A program made the translations under genes and the position numbers. Shown here piece after piece: positions 11,273-22,672 of a stretch of DNA of 64,000 bases (positions are counted from its first letter, which is position 1; every line of letters starts with the position of its first letter). The stretch is from positions 5,286,559 through 5,350,558 of the forward strand of contig SDUX01000004.1 of the NCBI GenBank assembly GCA_008729055.1. Reading direction: 5' to 3'. Under the pieces are notes generated by a model that was not told the origin of the DNA, searched no databases, and saw only the letters and a program-made list of their open reading frames with translations. The DNA comes from Pyropia haitanensis (taxonomy: Eukaryota > Rhodophyta > Bangiophyceae > Bangiales > Bangiaceae).

Positions 11273-11959
11273 GCCGGCGGTCGGGGCGGGCGCGGCGGCA
11301 GCGACGGGACACGCGGGCTGACCGGTATGGGACGGGGGGGGGCGCACATCCTCTGCCGCCGCGGCCGACTGCCACTGGCGAGCATGACGTGGGTGCGGCG
11401 GTGCTGCCGCGTAGAGGAACAGCGGACAACAGGCGACCACGGCTCGTCTCCCGCACGAGCACACCGTACGATCCGTGTGGTGGGGGGCTACTTGAGCGAC
11501 ACGATTCCAACTCGTACAACAATACCCAGAGGGGAAGAGTACTTGCAAGGGCACTGCTGCCGCACCCGCCGAGCCGATGCCGTCAGCGGGGGGGGGTCTG
11601 TCAGTCGCGGGCCGCGCCGGTCGCGGCGTGGCGGGCCGCGGCCGCCCGCGCCGCCTCCTCCCCACCCCCCCGCCGCGGCCAAGGCCGCGCGCGCGCGCGC
11701 GGCGTGGCGGTCCCGGTGGGGGCGGCAGCGGCGCGGGGGGATGGCCGCCGCCCGCCGCGGTGACCGGCGACTCGCGGCGCGCGCGGCAGACGGCGCGGCG
11801 CGGCGTGGCTAGGCGGCCTCCCCACCGCCCGCGGCAGCGGCGGCGGCGGCGGCGGCGTTTGGTGCGGTCCACCCGCGGGGCGTCGGCGGGGGGAGGCGCG
11901 GGGAGGGTGGACGGCCACCGCGCCCGCAGCGGCCGGCGTCGTGGTGGGGGTCGGTCCTC
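11273..11959. promoter_or_regulatory. Shared divergent promoter of two glycosyltransferase genes
   Basis: A 687-bp gap between the start codons of two type II glycosyltransferase genes read in opposite directions. The middle (about 11470-11560) is the only part with ordinary base composition; both flanks are GC and G-run rich. No specific factor site can be named. Confidence 0.45.
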
Positions 11960-14056
11960 ATGGGGCGCGACGGCCGCCGCGGCGATACGGCCGCGGCCGT
12001 GGCGCCACCGCCACCGCCACCGCCGCCACCGCCGTCGCCGTCGCCGCCGGTGCCGTCGCGGTTACCGCGACAGCGTCGGGCGGCCGCAGGCGGTGGCGGC
12101 AGTGGCGGCGGCGGCGGTGGTGGTGCCAGGTGCGGCGGTGCCAGTGGCGGCGGTGGCGGCGGTGGCGGCGGTGGCGGCAGCGGCGGCGGCGGCGGTGGCG
12201 GCCGGCGGCACGCCCCGTTCGGGGCGGCCACGGCCGGCGACGGCGGTGGCCGCTGCGGCGGCCGTGCCACGACGGCCGCCACGGCGGGGAGGTGGCCAAC
12301 GGCACGCCGTGGTAGGCGCCCCTGCGTATGGCTCCTCGCTGCGGTGGTGGGGGCGGCGACGGTGGGGGCCGCCGCGGCGGTGGGTGCCCGACCACGGGCG
12401 GCCCCTCCCGCTGCTTCTCTCTCACGAGGGGGGGCGGCGGCGGCGGTGGCGGCGGTGGCGGCGGACGGGGCGTCCCCGCCCTCCCTGCGGACGCTGTCGG
12501 TGCGGCCCGCCGACGACGCTGCCGACGGCGCCGCCGCGGGCGGCGACGCGGCGGACTGGTCGTCCAACGTGACCCGCCTGCCCGAGATGCTGGAGGTGTG
12601 GACGCACGCGGCGCTCCCCCCCGACGCGCGCCTCTGCCGCATCCACGGCGCGTGCCGCGTCGGGGACGGCACCTTCCTCCTCCCCACGTGGATGAAGGCG
12701 TTCCACTCGACGGTGGTCCGGTGCGGCGTCGCGTCGCCGCAGTACCTGCTCAAGGCCGCCGCCGACGGCACGTACGCGGTCGACGCGGCGTACGGCCGGC
12801 GCATTGTGCTCACCGACGCCCACAACGGGACGGACCTATTTGGCGTGGACCCGCCGGGCGAGACGATGCCCGCCATCGCCACCGACCTGACGCCCGTGCT
12901 GCTGCTCATGGACGTCCTCGAGCGGATGCCCGCACACGCGGCGCGGCTGACGCGCGAGTGCGTCGCCGCCGGCGGTGGCCCGTGCGACGACGCGGCCGCG
13001 GCGGCGGTGATGGCGGCGGGCCTCCGCCCCGGGCTGGTGGTCACCAGCCGCATCACGGTGCAGAAGGACGAGAAGTGGGTCAAGGGCTTCCTCCGCCTCA
13101 TCCGCAACGCCTTTTACGGCTCCTTCTCCGTCCTCAACGCGGCCGACCTGTACGGCTGGAAGGTGCGCGGCGTCGCCGCGTGCGCGCGGTCGGTGGTGAC
13201 GACGGGCCTGGCCGCCGACGCGATGCCCGGCGGCCTCTTCCCGGCGGACCACTTCCTGTACACGGCCAACCAGATTAGCCGCGCGCCGCGGCCGACCGGC
13301 GCGTCGGTCGCGACCGCGCTCGCCGCGTCTGGTCGTGCGTGCACGGTGCGGGTGATGGTGCTCAACCGGTACGGCCAGCGGTACATGGTCGGCGACTACG
13401 CGCTGCGGACGGCGGTGGCGGCCGAGGCGGCGGCGGCCGAGGCGGCGGCGCCGGGGGTGAGCCTCGCCGCCGAGGTGGTCTTTTTCGAAAACGCCACCTT
13501 CCACGAGCAGATCTCAATGATGCAAGAGACCAACGTGGTCGTCGCGTCGCACGGGGCGGGGGTGGCAAACCTGCTCTTCCTCCGCCCGGGCTCGGTGCTC
13601 GTCGAGGTGATGCCGTTTGGCGTGGCGGCGAGCCCGTTTGACACGCTCGCGCGGCTGTACGGCGTGCCGCGGGTGCGGCTGACGGCGCAGCCCGACGAGG
13701 ACGTCTTCCGCAGCTGCGTCGCGCACTTTAACAAGGACGGGCCCGCCGTGGACGCGGTGCTCGCGCGGTGGACCGCCGCCGCCGCCGCGTTCCGCGCCGG
13801 CGACGCGGACGGCACGGCGGCGGCCGCGGGTGGCGGCGGCACGGGCGGCGGCCTCGACTGGGCGACGGACCCGGCGGCAGCGGCGGGGACGGGCGCGGAG
13901 AAGGTGCTCCAGTGCGCGGGCTACCAGCGGCTGACATTCAACGTCAAGGCGGTGGCGGCGCTGGCGGTGAGCCGCGGCCTCGCGCACTGTGGGGTGGACC
14001 GGCCGGCCGCGGTGGCGGCACCCATCAGCTCCACCACCGCGCAGGGGATGGTGTGA
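11960..14056 (+). CDS. GT61-family (DUF563) glycosyltransferase
   Basis: Intronless, 698 residues, type II membrane protein. An N-terminal cytosolic stretch of about 115 residues is almost pure Pro, Gly and Arg. One anchor, VWLLAAVVGAATVGAAAAVGA, follows at about residue 122. The only in-frame Met before the anchor is at 11960, which fixes the start. The lumenal region carries the GT61 signature ASHGAGVANLLFLRPGSVL followed by VEVMPF (about residue 530), preceded by FENATFHEQISMMQETNVVV, as in plant GT61 enzymes. GT61 includes xylosyl-, arabinosyl- and N-glycan beta-1,2-xylosyltransferases; which activity applies here is not visible. The C-terminal 90 residues after the domain are Ala/Gly-rich with a conserved-looking LQCAGYQRLTFNV. 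It pairs head to head with the Fringe-like gene, so a joint role in wall or secretory glycans is inferred. Confidence 0.92.
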   Translation: MGRDGRRGDTAAAVAPPPPPPPPPPSPSPPVPSRLPRQRRAAAGGGGSGGGGGGGARCGGASGGGGGGGGGGGSGGGGGGGRRHAPFGAATAGDGGGRCGGRATTAATAGRWPTARRGRRPCVWLLAAVVGAATVGAAAAVGARPRAAPPAASLSRGGAAAAVAAVAADGASPPSLRTLSVRPADDAADGAAAGGDAADWSSNVTRLPEMLEVWTHAALPPDARLCRIHGACRVGDGTFLLPTWMKAFHSTVVRCGVASPQYLLKAAADGTYAVDAAYGRRIVLTDAHNGTDLFGVDPPGETMPAIATDLTPVLLLMDVLERMPAHAARLTRECVAAGGGPCDDAAAAAVMAAGLRPGLVVTSRITVQKDEKWVKGFLRLIRNAFYGSFSVLNAADLYGWKVRGVAACARSVVTTGLAADAMPGGLFPADHFLYTANQISRAPRPTGASVATALAASGRACTVRVMVLNRYGQRYMVGDYALRTAVAAEAAAAEAAAPGVSLAAEVVFFENATFHEQISMMQETNVVVASHGAGVANLLFLRPGSVLVEVMPFGVAASPFDTLARLYGVPRVRLTAQPDEDVFRSCVAHFNKDGPAVDAVLARWTAAAAAFRAGDADGTAAAAGGGGTGGGLDWATDPAAAAGTGAEKVLQCAGYQRLTFNVKAVAALAVSRGLAHCGVDRPAAVAAPISSTTAQGMV

Positions 14057-16229
14057 GGGGGTGAAGTGGCGAGCCAGGCCAGGGGTGCGGGGGGGTGGGG
14101 GGGGAAGGGAAGGGAGAGAGTGGGGGGGTCAGGGAGTGGCGCTGCGCCCGTGGTGGGGGGGGGGGGCGAGCGGCAGCGGAGCGGCGGCCATCCCCCCCGC
14201 CTCCACGGTGGACCTGATTCGCCCGTGCACCATGCGTCGTCAGAGAGCGTGGCCAGTCGTCGCGGCCATCGCACGGGTGCCCATGCGGCCAGACGCCGAG
14301 CCCATCCTCGGCAACATAGGTGCACGGCCTCGGAGCACATACATGATCAAGCCAATCTTGAACGATACAAACACGGCACTATCAAGGTTTCAGTCAAGAC
14401 GGTGTCTGTTGACATGTGAAGACCACCTTGAGCTTGAGGGTGGAACGGTGGGGGGGCGCGCCGAGCAGGCCATGGTCTCCTGCCTGACAGCGGTGCCCAC
14501 CTTTGGCATGCTCGCATCGCTCTGGAGTGCAAAGGCAGATAGAGGCCCCTGCTGAAAAGGCGCTTCCCCCTTCTTCCCCGTCAGACGACGGTGCAGCCCA
14601 CTTGCGCCGTTCCGCAAGCTTGCCGTAGTGGTGAACGATGTGCTGGAGGTAGACATCCAGCTTGTGAGCCCGACGGTAGCGAGCACGCGCTGGAAACGGC
14701 CTCCTTCAGCTCTTCTGCAGCCACCCCTTGGCCCAGCCGGCAGTCCAGTTTGGCAGCAGCCGTCTTCTCAGAGGACCCACCCCGCTCGTTGACCTGGTTG
14801 GACCGCTTCTCGTCGAGCAGTGCCGCGGTGTCTTCAACGCCACGAGTGGAGACACGTCGACCCCAATCGTGGCGCAAGTGCTCCCCCGCCAGTTTGAAAG
14901 GGTCAGCACGTCGATGGTTGCCACGCGGCCCCGCTCCGCCGCCAGCAGGGTTCTTGCGGTTGGGGTGCCCGGGACAGGCGCCAACGTTAGCCTTTCCGCG
15001 CTGCATCTCTTCCGCGCTCCTCCCGCCCGACGAACGCGGCCGGCGGATGCAGTGGGGCGTACGGGTCGCCACGTGATGGCCAAGGCTCGATAGCCCGGCT
15101 CACCACCCGTTGGTCGTGAGAGGCGCGGAGGAGTGGAGAGGGAGCCGGAGGCAGAGCGGGTATCTCTTCGAAAAAAGCTGCGGAGAAGGGGGAGGGAGGG
15201 AACGTTGGCAAGCGCTAGCCCGCAGGCAGTGCACCCCCGACAGATACCGCGCAAGCCGTGCGAGTGCCCTGCGGTATGCGGTAGCGGCTAGCAGCCCCTC
15301 CCCCAGCTTGAGCTCTTGTTTCACGTGCGCGGCGGGTCCTTGGCCGCTCTCCTGCGAGCGCTGCGGGGAGTGCGGCAGGGTCGTCCCGTGCCACCAGCAG
15401 GAGTCCTCTCGCACCCGCGGCGGCCGCACGCGGACGTGTACGTGTACCGCACGCTCTGGGGGCTTCCCGAGAGGGGTCTTCCAAAAAAGAGCAGGCAGAG
15501 ACATCTGGCGGTGCACCACGCGCATGCCTCTATCTCCTCACCGCCTGCCGGGTGGGGCAACCGCAGGGGAAACCTAGCAGAGGGGGGGGAAGGCGCCGCG
15601 GGTTGACGGTCGACCGTGGCCCTGGACCGGGGAATCGAGGCGGGGACATTGGTGCCGCGGGGACCGCGGACGGGGCGGGCGGGCGAGGAGCACGGACCCC
15701 TACGCGGGGGCCCAAACAGGCACCCGCGCGCGCCTACACTGGCGGGGCGGGGGTGGGAGGGGACCCGAGCAGAGCACCAGCGCCTGGCCGTGCGTGGGGA
15801 GGGGGTACGGGGTGCAGGGGCAGACGCGCCCACGCCGAGGAGCGGACCGGCAGCGCCACGCGGGGGAGGGTCAGGGCACCGAGTACTGCCGATGGCGTCA
15901 CCGCGGATTGAGGTGCCGGTCGTGCCATCGCCGCTTGAGATTGCGCCGGCTGGTGGGTCTGACAAAGGTAGGGGTGGTTAGTGACAAGGTTCCCCACGGC
16001 GGGGGAGCACGAGTGGGGCGGCCAATGACCCTGCCCGTGACTTGGGGCAACCGCACTGCCCCTCCACGCCAGAGGCGGTTGAAGCTGGGCCTGTCAAGGA
16101 ACACCAATACCTGGGCTGGACAGGGCCTTGACCTTGGCGGCGTGCGCACGCCGCCCTCCAACCATCCCCATCTTCCTCACCCCCCCCCCCCCCCCCCCAA
16201 GAAAAATGGAAGAGAAAAACGCGCCGTCG
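14057..16229. other. 2.2-kb convergent intergenic region with unproven open frames
   Basis: Between the 3' ends of the GT61 gene and VPS41. The segment 14590-15100 is less biased, and both strands read as fairly protein-like: about 14728-15093 (+) and 14581-15072 (-). Neither shows a known domain, a convincing start context or splice signals, and they are mutually exclusive over the same bases. It could be a decayed gene or mobile-element remnant. The rest is G/C-rich, with a C-run at 16181-16198. Confidence 0.35.
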
Positions 16230-16787
16230 CTAGGGCAGCGGCGCGCGAAGCGCCGCCTCGAGCCGCCCCATCAGCGCCTCGGCGTCGGCGCGCATCGACG
16301 CGGCGCACCCCTCGCGGAGCGCCCGCTCCAGCGACGCGTCGACCAGCAGCCGGTGCAGCCGGTCACGGAGGCCCGGGATGGGCGCCGTCGACGGGCCGAG
16401 CAGCGCGACGAGCCGCGACGCGTCGACGCGCGCCGCGGCGGGGGCGTCGAGGAGGGCGGCGAGCATCGCGGGGTCCGCCGCGGCGCGCCGCAGCAGCCGC
16501 TCGCGGAGGGAGGTGCCGACGGCCGCCGCCGCGGCCGCCGACGGCGGCGCGCCGTCGCCGTCGGCGACGGCGCCGCCGGCGCCGCCGCGGTGGCGGCGGC
16601 CCGCCGCGGCGGCGGCGGCCGCCGCCGGCGACGCGCCCGCCTCGCCGGCGTGGTCGGCGACAAAGGCGGTCGCGGCGTCGACGTCGTTGAGCTCGTCGAG
16701 GAGCACCGACAGGGCGCCGTGGAGGTCCCCCATCGCCGCCAGCACCGTCACCCGCTCGCGCCCGAGGATGCCGCCGCAGCCGCTGCT

Positions 16788-16818
<31 letters not shown>

Positions 16819-18923
16819 CTGCCGCCACCATGGCCGCCCGCACCGCCGCCGCCGCCGTCGCCGCCACGGCCATCCCCGCCGCCGCCGCCGCCGCCTCCAC
16901 CGCCGCGGCCATCCCCGCCGCTGCTGCCGCCGCTGCTGCCGCCGCCGTCGCTGCTGTTGCCGGCGCTGCTGTCGGGCGGGTCGGCCGCGGCGGCGGCGGC
17001 GGCGGCGCTAGGCGCCAGCCCCCCGCCGTCCCCGTCGGCGGTCGCGGCGGCCGCCGCCGCACGGCCGCGGCGGCCGCGGCGGCCGCCGCCGCCGCCACCG
17101 CCGTCGCCGCTGCGCCCGCCGCCGGCCGTCCCCCGCAGCTGCGCGCGGCGCCGCCGCTCGCGCGCCGCGGCGGTCGCGGCCGCGTGCTGCGCCCGCGCCG
17201 CGGCGGTGAGCGTCTGGATGGCCGCGTCGAGCGAGTAGTGTGGGGACGTCCGCAGCAGCCGCGCGAGCGCGCCCGGCGGCGCCGCGTCGGGCAGGCCCGC
17301 GTAGAGCGACACGAGCAGGTCCGCGTACGCGGCGGCGCCCGCGGCGGCGCCGCCCCCCCCCGCGCCAGGCTCGCGGGAGAGGGCGTGGAGGTACGCGAGG
17401 AGCCACCGCGGGCGCCCCAGCCGCTGCAGCAGCGGCACGACCACGTCGGCGGGCAGGTGCGCGCGGCCGTCGGCAGCGGCGCGGACGAGGAGGCCCGTCG
17501 TGCGCGGCGCGTCGAGGTCGTACAGGGCCCGGAGGGTGCCCGCCGACCGCACCGCGTCGTACAGCCGGTGGGTCTCAATGTAGTCAAAGACGCGCGGCCG
17601 GCGCTCGGACAGGAGCAGCGCGACCGTCTCGGCGTGGCGGCCGCCGACGGCGTACAGGTGGTAGAGGCTCTCCCGCAGGCTGTACCCGTCACCGTCCCGC
17701 TCGGCGCCGCCGTCCTCATCGTCGGCCGCGTCGGCCACGTCGGCCGCGTCGACGCTCGCCGCGCGGTGGCGGAGCGCCGCCTCCACCACCCCCGTCAGCG
17801 GCTCCAGCGAGTAGACCTGCACCGGCCACCGGCCGAGGAGGTCGTGGAGGGTGGCGGGCGCGGTGCTCGCCAGGTCCACCAGCACCGCGTCGTACACGCC
17901 CGTGGCCAGCCGCGGCGACGCGACGGGGATGGACGGCGCGAGCGCCGGCAGCCGCCCCGCCGCACGGAACACGTCAATCCAGCGGGACCACCGGGCGGCC
18001 GCGGTGGCGGCGGCGGCGCCCTCCCCGCCACCGCCACCGCCACCGCCGCCGCCGTCGCCGGCGGTGGCGTGGGACAGACCGCCGCCGCCGCCGCCAGGGT
18101 GCGGCGACGACCCCGCCCCGACCGTCGTCGACGCGATGACGTGCGGCAGCACCGCCACCAGCCGCGGCCAGTCCCCCGCGGCGTGGACCGACTCGAGGAA
18201 CCGGTCGCCGACGGCCTCGATGGACAGCGCCGCGGCGCGGAGGCTGCCCCGCGGCGCCGCCGCGGCGACCGCCAGCGCCGCCGCGTAGTGGCCGACGCTG
18301 AGCGCCCAGCGGACGCGCTCGGCGGGGGAGGGTGGCCGGACGGTGAGGGGCGTGCCGGGCGAGTCCCCCGCGGGGGCGGTGACGAGCAGCGTCGGCGGGT
18401 CCGCGTCGGGCACCGCCACGAGGCGCGTGGCGGGCGCGTCGGCGGCGGACGCGGCGGCGGCGGGGAGCGTCAGCACCCCAGACAGCGGCAGCGCTGCCGG
18501 GTCCACGTCGGTGGGGGGGGCGGGCGGCTGCCCGGGGAGGGGGGGGGGCAGCAGCAGGGACGGCGGCGGCGCAAACGGGCCGCCGCGGCCGCCGCCACTG
18601 CCACCACCGCCACCGACGCTGCTGCTGCTGCTGCTGCTGGCGCCGCCGTCCGCCCGCCGCACGGGCTTCAGCTCCGCGGCGCCCCCGCCGCCGACGCCCG
18701 CCGCCGCGTCGAGCGGCGCGAGCAAGTGCAGGCGCAGCGGCGGGGCGGCGTCGCCCTCCCCCACCTCCCCGCGAGTAAGCAGCGCCACCCCCCCCGCCGC
18801 CCCATACGGCGCGGCCGCCACAATCGCCGCGTCGCCGTCCGGGACGGCCACCGACGCGCGCACCACGATGCGCCGCGGGTGGCTGCCACCACCACCCCCT
18901 CCGGCGGGGGCACCCCCCCCCCC

Positions 18924-18955
<32 letters not shown>

Positions 18956-19837
18956 CCCTCCCCCCCCACCGCCGCTGCCGCCGCCACCGCCGCCACCACC
19001 GCCACCGCCGCTGCTGCTGCTGCTACTGCCGCCACCGCCGCCGCCGCCACCGCCCGAGCCCCCCCCCCCCCGTGGATGTGCGCCGAGATGTCCAGCACCT
19101 TGAGCACACTCGGCCAGCACAGCAGCAGCCGGCACGGCAGCTCGCCCGACGATGACGGGCGGCCACCCGGGATGGGCGCCCACGCCATGACGCCCGCCGC
19201 CGCGCGCGCCGCCGCCACACTCACCACGCCGCCGGCCGCCGCCGCAGCCGCCGCCGCGGCCGCCGCCGTCGCGGCGGCGGCGTCGCCCGCCGGCGGCGGC
19301 GCACCGCTTGCCGCGGCGGCCGCCGCGGGGCCGCCCCCCCCCCCCCCGCCGCCGCGGCCACGGCGCCCGTCGTGGACGGCAGCGCCGCCGCGGCGAGGCT
19401 CCCCGTCACCGACAGCGCGTCGCGCGTCAAGGACGACGCCGTCGACGCGGTCGCGGACAGCGCGCCGGCGGTCATGGACGTGGCCGTCGACGCGGTCGCC
19501 GACAGGGCCGACGCGGTGAGGGCGGTGGCGGTGGAGGAGAGCGCCGCGACCGACGAGAAGAGGTCCCACGGGTTGTGGTGGTGGTGCGCGGCGGCGGCGG
19601 GCTTGGCGTCCCGGGGGGGGGTGCCCCCGTGGGGGGGGGGGTGCCCGCCGCGGCGGCCGCTGCTGCGGTGGGGGGGGGCGCGTCGGCGGGCGGGGATGGC
19701 GGCGGTGACGGGGCGGGCGGGGTGGCGGCCGCGGCAGACGGCGGCGGCGCAGCGTCAGCGGCTGGCGGCGGTGTTGACGGCGGCGGCGACGGCGACGACG
19801 GCCGCGGTGGCGACGACGGCGGCGGCGGCGGTGACGT

Positions 19838-19923
<86 letters not shown>

Positions 19924-20697
19924 GCGGCGGCGGCCCCCCCCCCACCGCCCGTGGCGCCGACACCACGCACACCCCCCGATCGGCGCCCACATCGTACACG
20001 CGCACGACGCGGGGCGTCGCCCAGCACAGCAGCGAGCCCGCCCACGCGACCGCCACGACCGGCCCGTCGCCCGCCGATACGGTCCGCGCGGACGCGCCGA
20101 GCCAGCCGCGGGTGTGCACGCGCAGGCGGCCGCCGGCGGTGCCGAGCGCCAGCCGCTCGCCGCCGGTGAGGGGCTTGCCCCAGTCCGGGTCCACCGCCAC
20201 GCACAGCACCTGGTCGGGTGGGGGTGGGGGGGGCGCCGCTGGGGGGGGGGGGGGGGGGTACGCCCCGCCGGCGGCGGCGGGAGGGGAGGGGGGGGTGGGG
20301 GGGGGGGTGCCGCCCCACGCGCCGCCGCGCCCCCTCCCCGTGGGCGGTCCGCCGCCGCCGGTGACGCCGCCCCCGCCGTGGGGGGGGGGGGGGGTACCCG
20401 CCGCGGCGGCGGCGGCGGCACCGCCGCGGGCGGCAGCCGCCAGCTGTGCTCGGCGGCAGCGTCGAGAAAGGCGGCGCGGACAACCACCCCCCCCGCCGCG
20501 TCCACGACCGCCAGCACCTCGTCCGCGGTCACCCCACCGCCGAGTGACAGCGCCACCACCGCCGCCGCCGAGGCGGCCGACGCGGCCGGCCGGCCACGGT
20601 CCCGGTCGCTGCCGCGACGCCCCCCCCCGCCCCCCCCGCGGTTCCCACAGCCCCCCCCCCCCCCCTAGCGCGGCGGCGCCCCCCCCCGGCGGGTCGC

Positions 20698-20734
<37 letters not shown>

Positions 20735-20870
20735 GCTCCCCCCTCCCCCCCCCACGACCGCAGCACGCGGCCGGCAACGTCGGTGACGAGCACCTCGCCG
20801 GTGCTGCCGCCGAGGGCGACGAGCCGCCGGCTCGTGCCGACCGCCGTTACCGTCCCCGCCAGGCACACGC

Positions 20871-20901
<31 letters not shown>

Positions 20902-21018
20902 GGGGCGGGGGGGTGGCCGCCAGGGGAGGCGGGGGGGGTGCCGCCGCCATTGGCGCCGCCGCCGCCGGCAGCGGCGGTGGTGGTGGTGGTGGTGGTGGTG
21001 GCGGTGGTGGCGGCGGCA

Positions 21019-21073
<55 letters not shown>

Positions 21074-21173
21074 GGGGGGGGGCGCCGAGGCGGCTGACGG
21101 TGAAGAGCGGCTCGACGGCGGGGGGGGGGGAGGGGGGGGACGCCCCCGGGGATGCGCGGGGGGAGGGCGGCAT
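16230..21173 (-). CDS. VPS41: VPS41, HOPS tethering complex subunit (locus with several frame breaks)
   Basis: HOPS subunit needed for fusion with the vacuole or lysosome. The protein starts MPPSPRASPG and soon reads VEPLFTVSRLG, matching the Vps41 N-terminus (EPxFKYxRLG). Propeller pieces follow in several frames: TAVGTSRRLVALGGSTGEV (about 20780-20850), DEVLAVVDAAGGVVVRAAF (about 20460-20530), LALGTAGGRLRV to VVRVYDVGADRGVCVV (about 19950-20215), and LLLCWPSVLKVLDISAHI (about 19075-19150). From 18866 to the stop one frame covers the helical repeat/CHC region: RWIDVFRAAGRLPALAPSIP, LYHLYAVGGRHAETVALLL and GDLHGALSVLLDELNDVDAA, all characteristic of Vps41. At least five frame changes coincide with G/C homopolymers or GCC tracts. 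They may be assembly indels or missed introns, so the exon structure is unresolved. A Ser/Thr/Ala-rich repetitive insert lies near 19370-19560. No C-terminal RING Cys/His pairs are present, unlike animal Vps41. Confidence 0.82.
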
Positions 21174-21867
21174 GGCGCCGTCGCCAGGCGGAGGACGGGG
21201 AGCGCGGGGGGGAAGGCGGGGAGAGCGGGGGGGGGGGGGGGGGGGAAGGGGAAGACCGTGGCGGCGGCCGGTGGCGGCCAGCCGCGGCCACGGCGGCGGC
21301 GGGGCGGGGCGGTCTGACCGCGGCGGCGACGCGCGGTGGGCGCGGCGAGGGGGGTCACGGACGAGCGGGAGCGCCGTCACGCTCCACACCCACGTTTGCA
21401 ACCAAGCGAGCGCCTGTCCATACACGCTCGACGGATATCCAGTCTATTTTCGGTCTGGCCGACTGCAAAGGGGCGGTAATCGCACGCGCAGCGGGCCCGC
21501 TGGACCGCCCAACGTGGCATCGTCCGATCCACATCGCTCGGAATTGGTGCGACACAAACGACGACACACGGTGGTCACCGGCCAACCATTTTTCCAGTGG
21601 GTCGACCCCGCCGGTGACCACACCCGTCAACCACCCCTGCGCACGCCCAGTTAAGGGCGGTCTCCTGGCTCAAACACACGTGGCGGTCTGACAGTAATAT
21701 TTCACCTTTCGAGCGACCCTTTCGGACTCCATCGGCACATCTCTGTCCTGCAGCACCACAGATCTTCGACCGCCCGAGATCGCTGCCTACAGCTCTCCCG
21801 ACGCCCTCCGCGTATCCCTCCTACCAACCCCCCCGTCCCCCGCCTGTTGCACGATGGACGACCCGCC
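21174..21867. promoter_or_regulatory. Divergent promoter region, VPS41 and small two-exon gene
   Basis: The half near VPS41 is G-run rich (for example 21227-21245). The half from 21360 to 21780 has balanced composition and probably contains both promoters. No specific site is identified. Confidence 0.4.
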
Positions 21868-22672
21868 ATGCGATCGAGACCCGCCGGAGATGGAGTACTG
21901 TACGTTCTCAGGAGCTTGCTCCCTGCCCCTCGGCGGACCCATGCCTCGCCCCTCCGTGGACACCGTGAAGCAGAGTGAAGCACTGGGCGCAGCATGATTC
22001 TGTTTGCAGCGCTGTGACGGCCGTGATCTGGTGCATCTATTTCTGTTGGGTACGGGTATTTCTTTTGAGCAGACCCCCGCCTCGGCCGCTGCTATCACTC
22101 CGGCTGGGCTTGGTCTCCTCAGAGACACCTCCACCACTCCCTGTACCACTGGTCACTGACTGTATGGTGCACCGATCCCTCCGCTCCTTTTTCTCTCTCA
22201 CTTTTGCAGTGCACTGGATGATGTGATTGGTTTGGTAAAGGATATTGTTCATCGGTCCACGGGCAAGCCTCTGGGCTTTGTGTGCCACGTCTGTGAAGAA
22301 GCCTTCCTCTACCCGTCGGCAGCGGTGAATGACTACCTGTGCTCTTTGAGCAACCATCCCTCTGAGCTGAGTGCCAACAAGACGGGCCCTCGCCAGACCA
22401 CTGCTGGACGAGCAAAAGAGCTGGACGAGATGCGGGCGTGGGCCGGGGGCCTTTTGGCACAGGCTGCCACCGTGGTCCGGGCATACAAGGAGAGGCTGGC
22501 TTGTGGCCCCGTGCCTCAATCCTTGCCAGCTGTGGACGAGGGCGAATTTGAGCCTGTCGCAGCGGGCACTGACCTGGCGGCGCTCCTCGCCCCGTTGGGC
22601 GGGCCTGCGGAGGTCGACGATGTATTAGAAGAGGAGGATTTTGACCCTATTGCTGCCTATTTGATAGGGTAG
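21868..22672 (+). CDS. Small acidic protein of unknown function, two exons
   Basis: Proposed exons are 21868-21899 and 22210-22672, with a GTACGT donor and a TTTTGCAG acceptor across a 310-nt intron. The join restores one frame: MRSRPAGDGVL then ALDDVIGLVKDIVHRSTGKP, giving 164 residues. Without the intron the second exon has no upstream ATG, and the alternative ATG at 21854 runs into a stop. The middle (GFVCHVCEEAFLYPSAAVND) is followed by a predicted helical stretch (ELDEMRAWAGGLLAQAATVV) and an acidic C-terminus with a DDVLEEEDFDPIAAYLIG ending. The two Cys of CHVC do not form an obvious zinc finger, as no partner pair follows. I do not recognise the family. Size, helical core and acidic tail would suit a subunit of a larger nuclear or endomembrane complex, but that is speculation. 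Confidence 0.65.

Noticed and set aside
14600..14700. Short plus-strand match KLAVVVNDVLEVDIQLV resembling a CobW-type GTPase strand
   Set aside because: No start, no Walker motif nearby, and the neighbouring sequence does not continue the family. Judged chance similarity.
14581..15093. Opposed protein-like frames on both strands
   Set aside because: Neither has a domain, start context or splice support, so no gene was called. Left as an open question in the intergenic entry.
16128..19103. Plus-strand open frame of about 990 codons opposite VPS41
   Set aside because: Arg/Ala/Pro composition without motifs, while the minus strand carries VPS41 motifs throughout.
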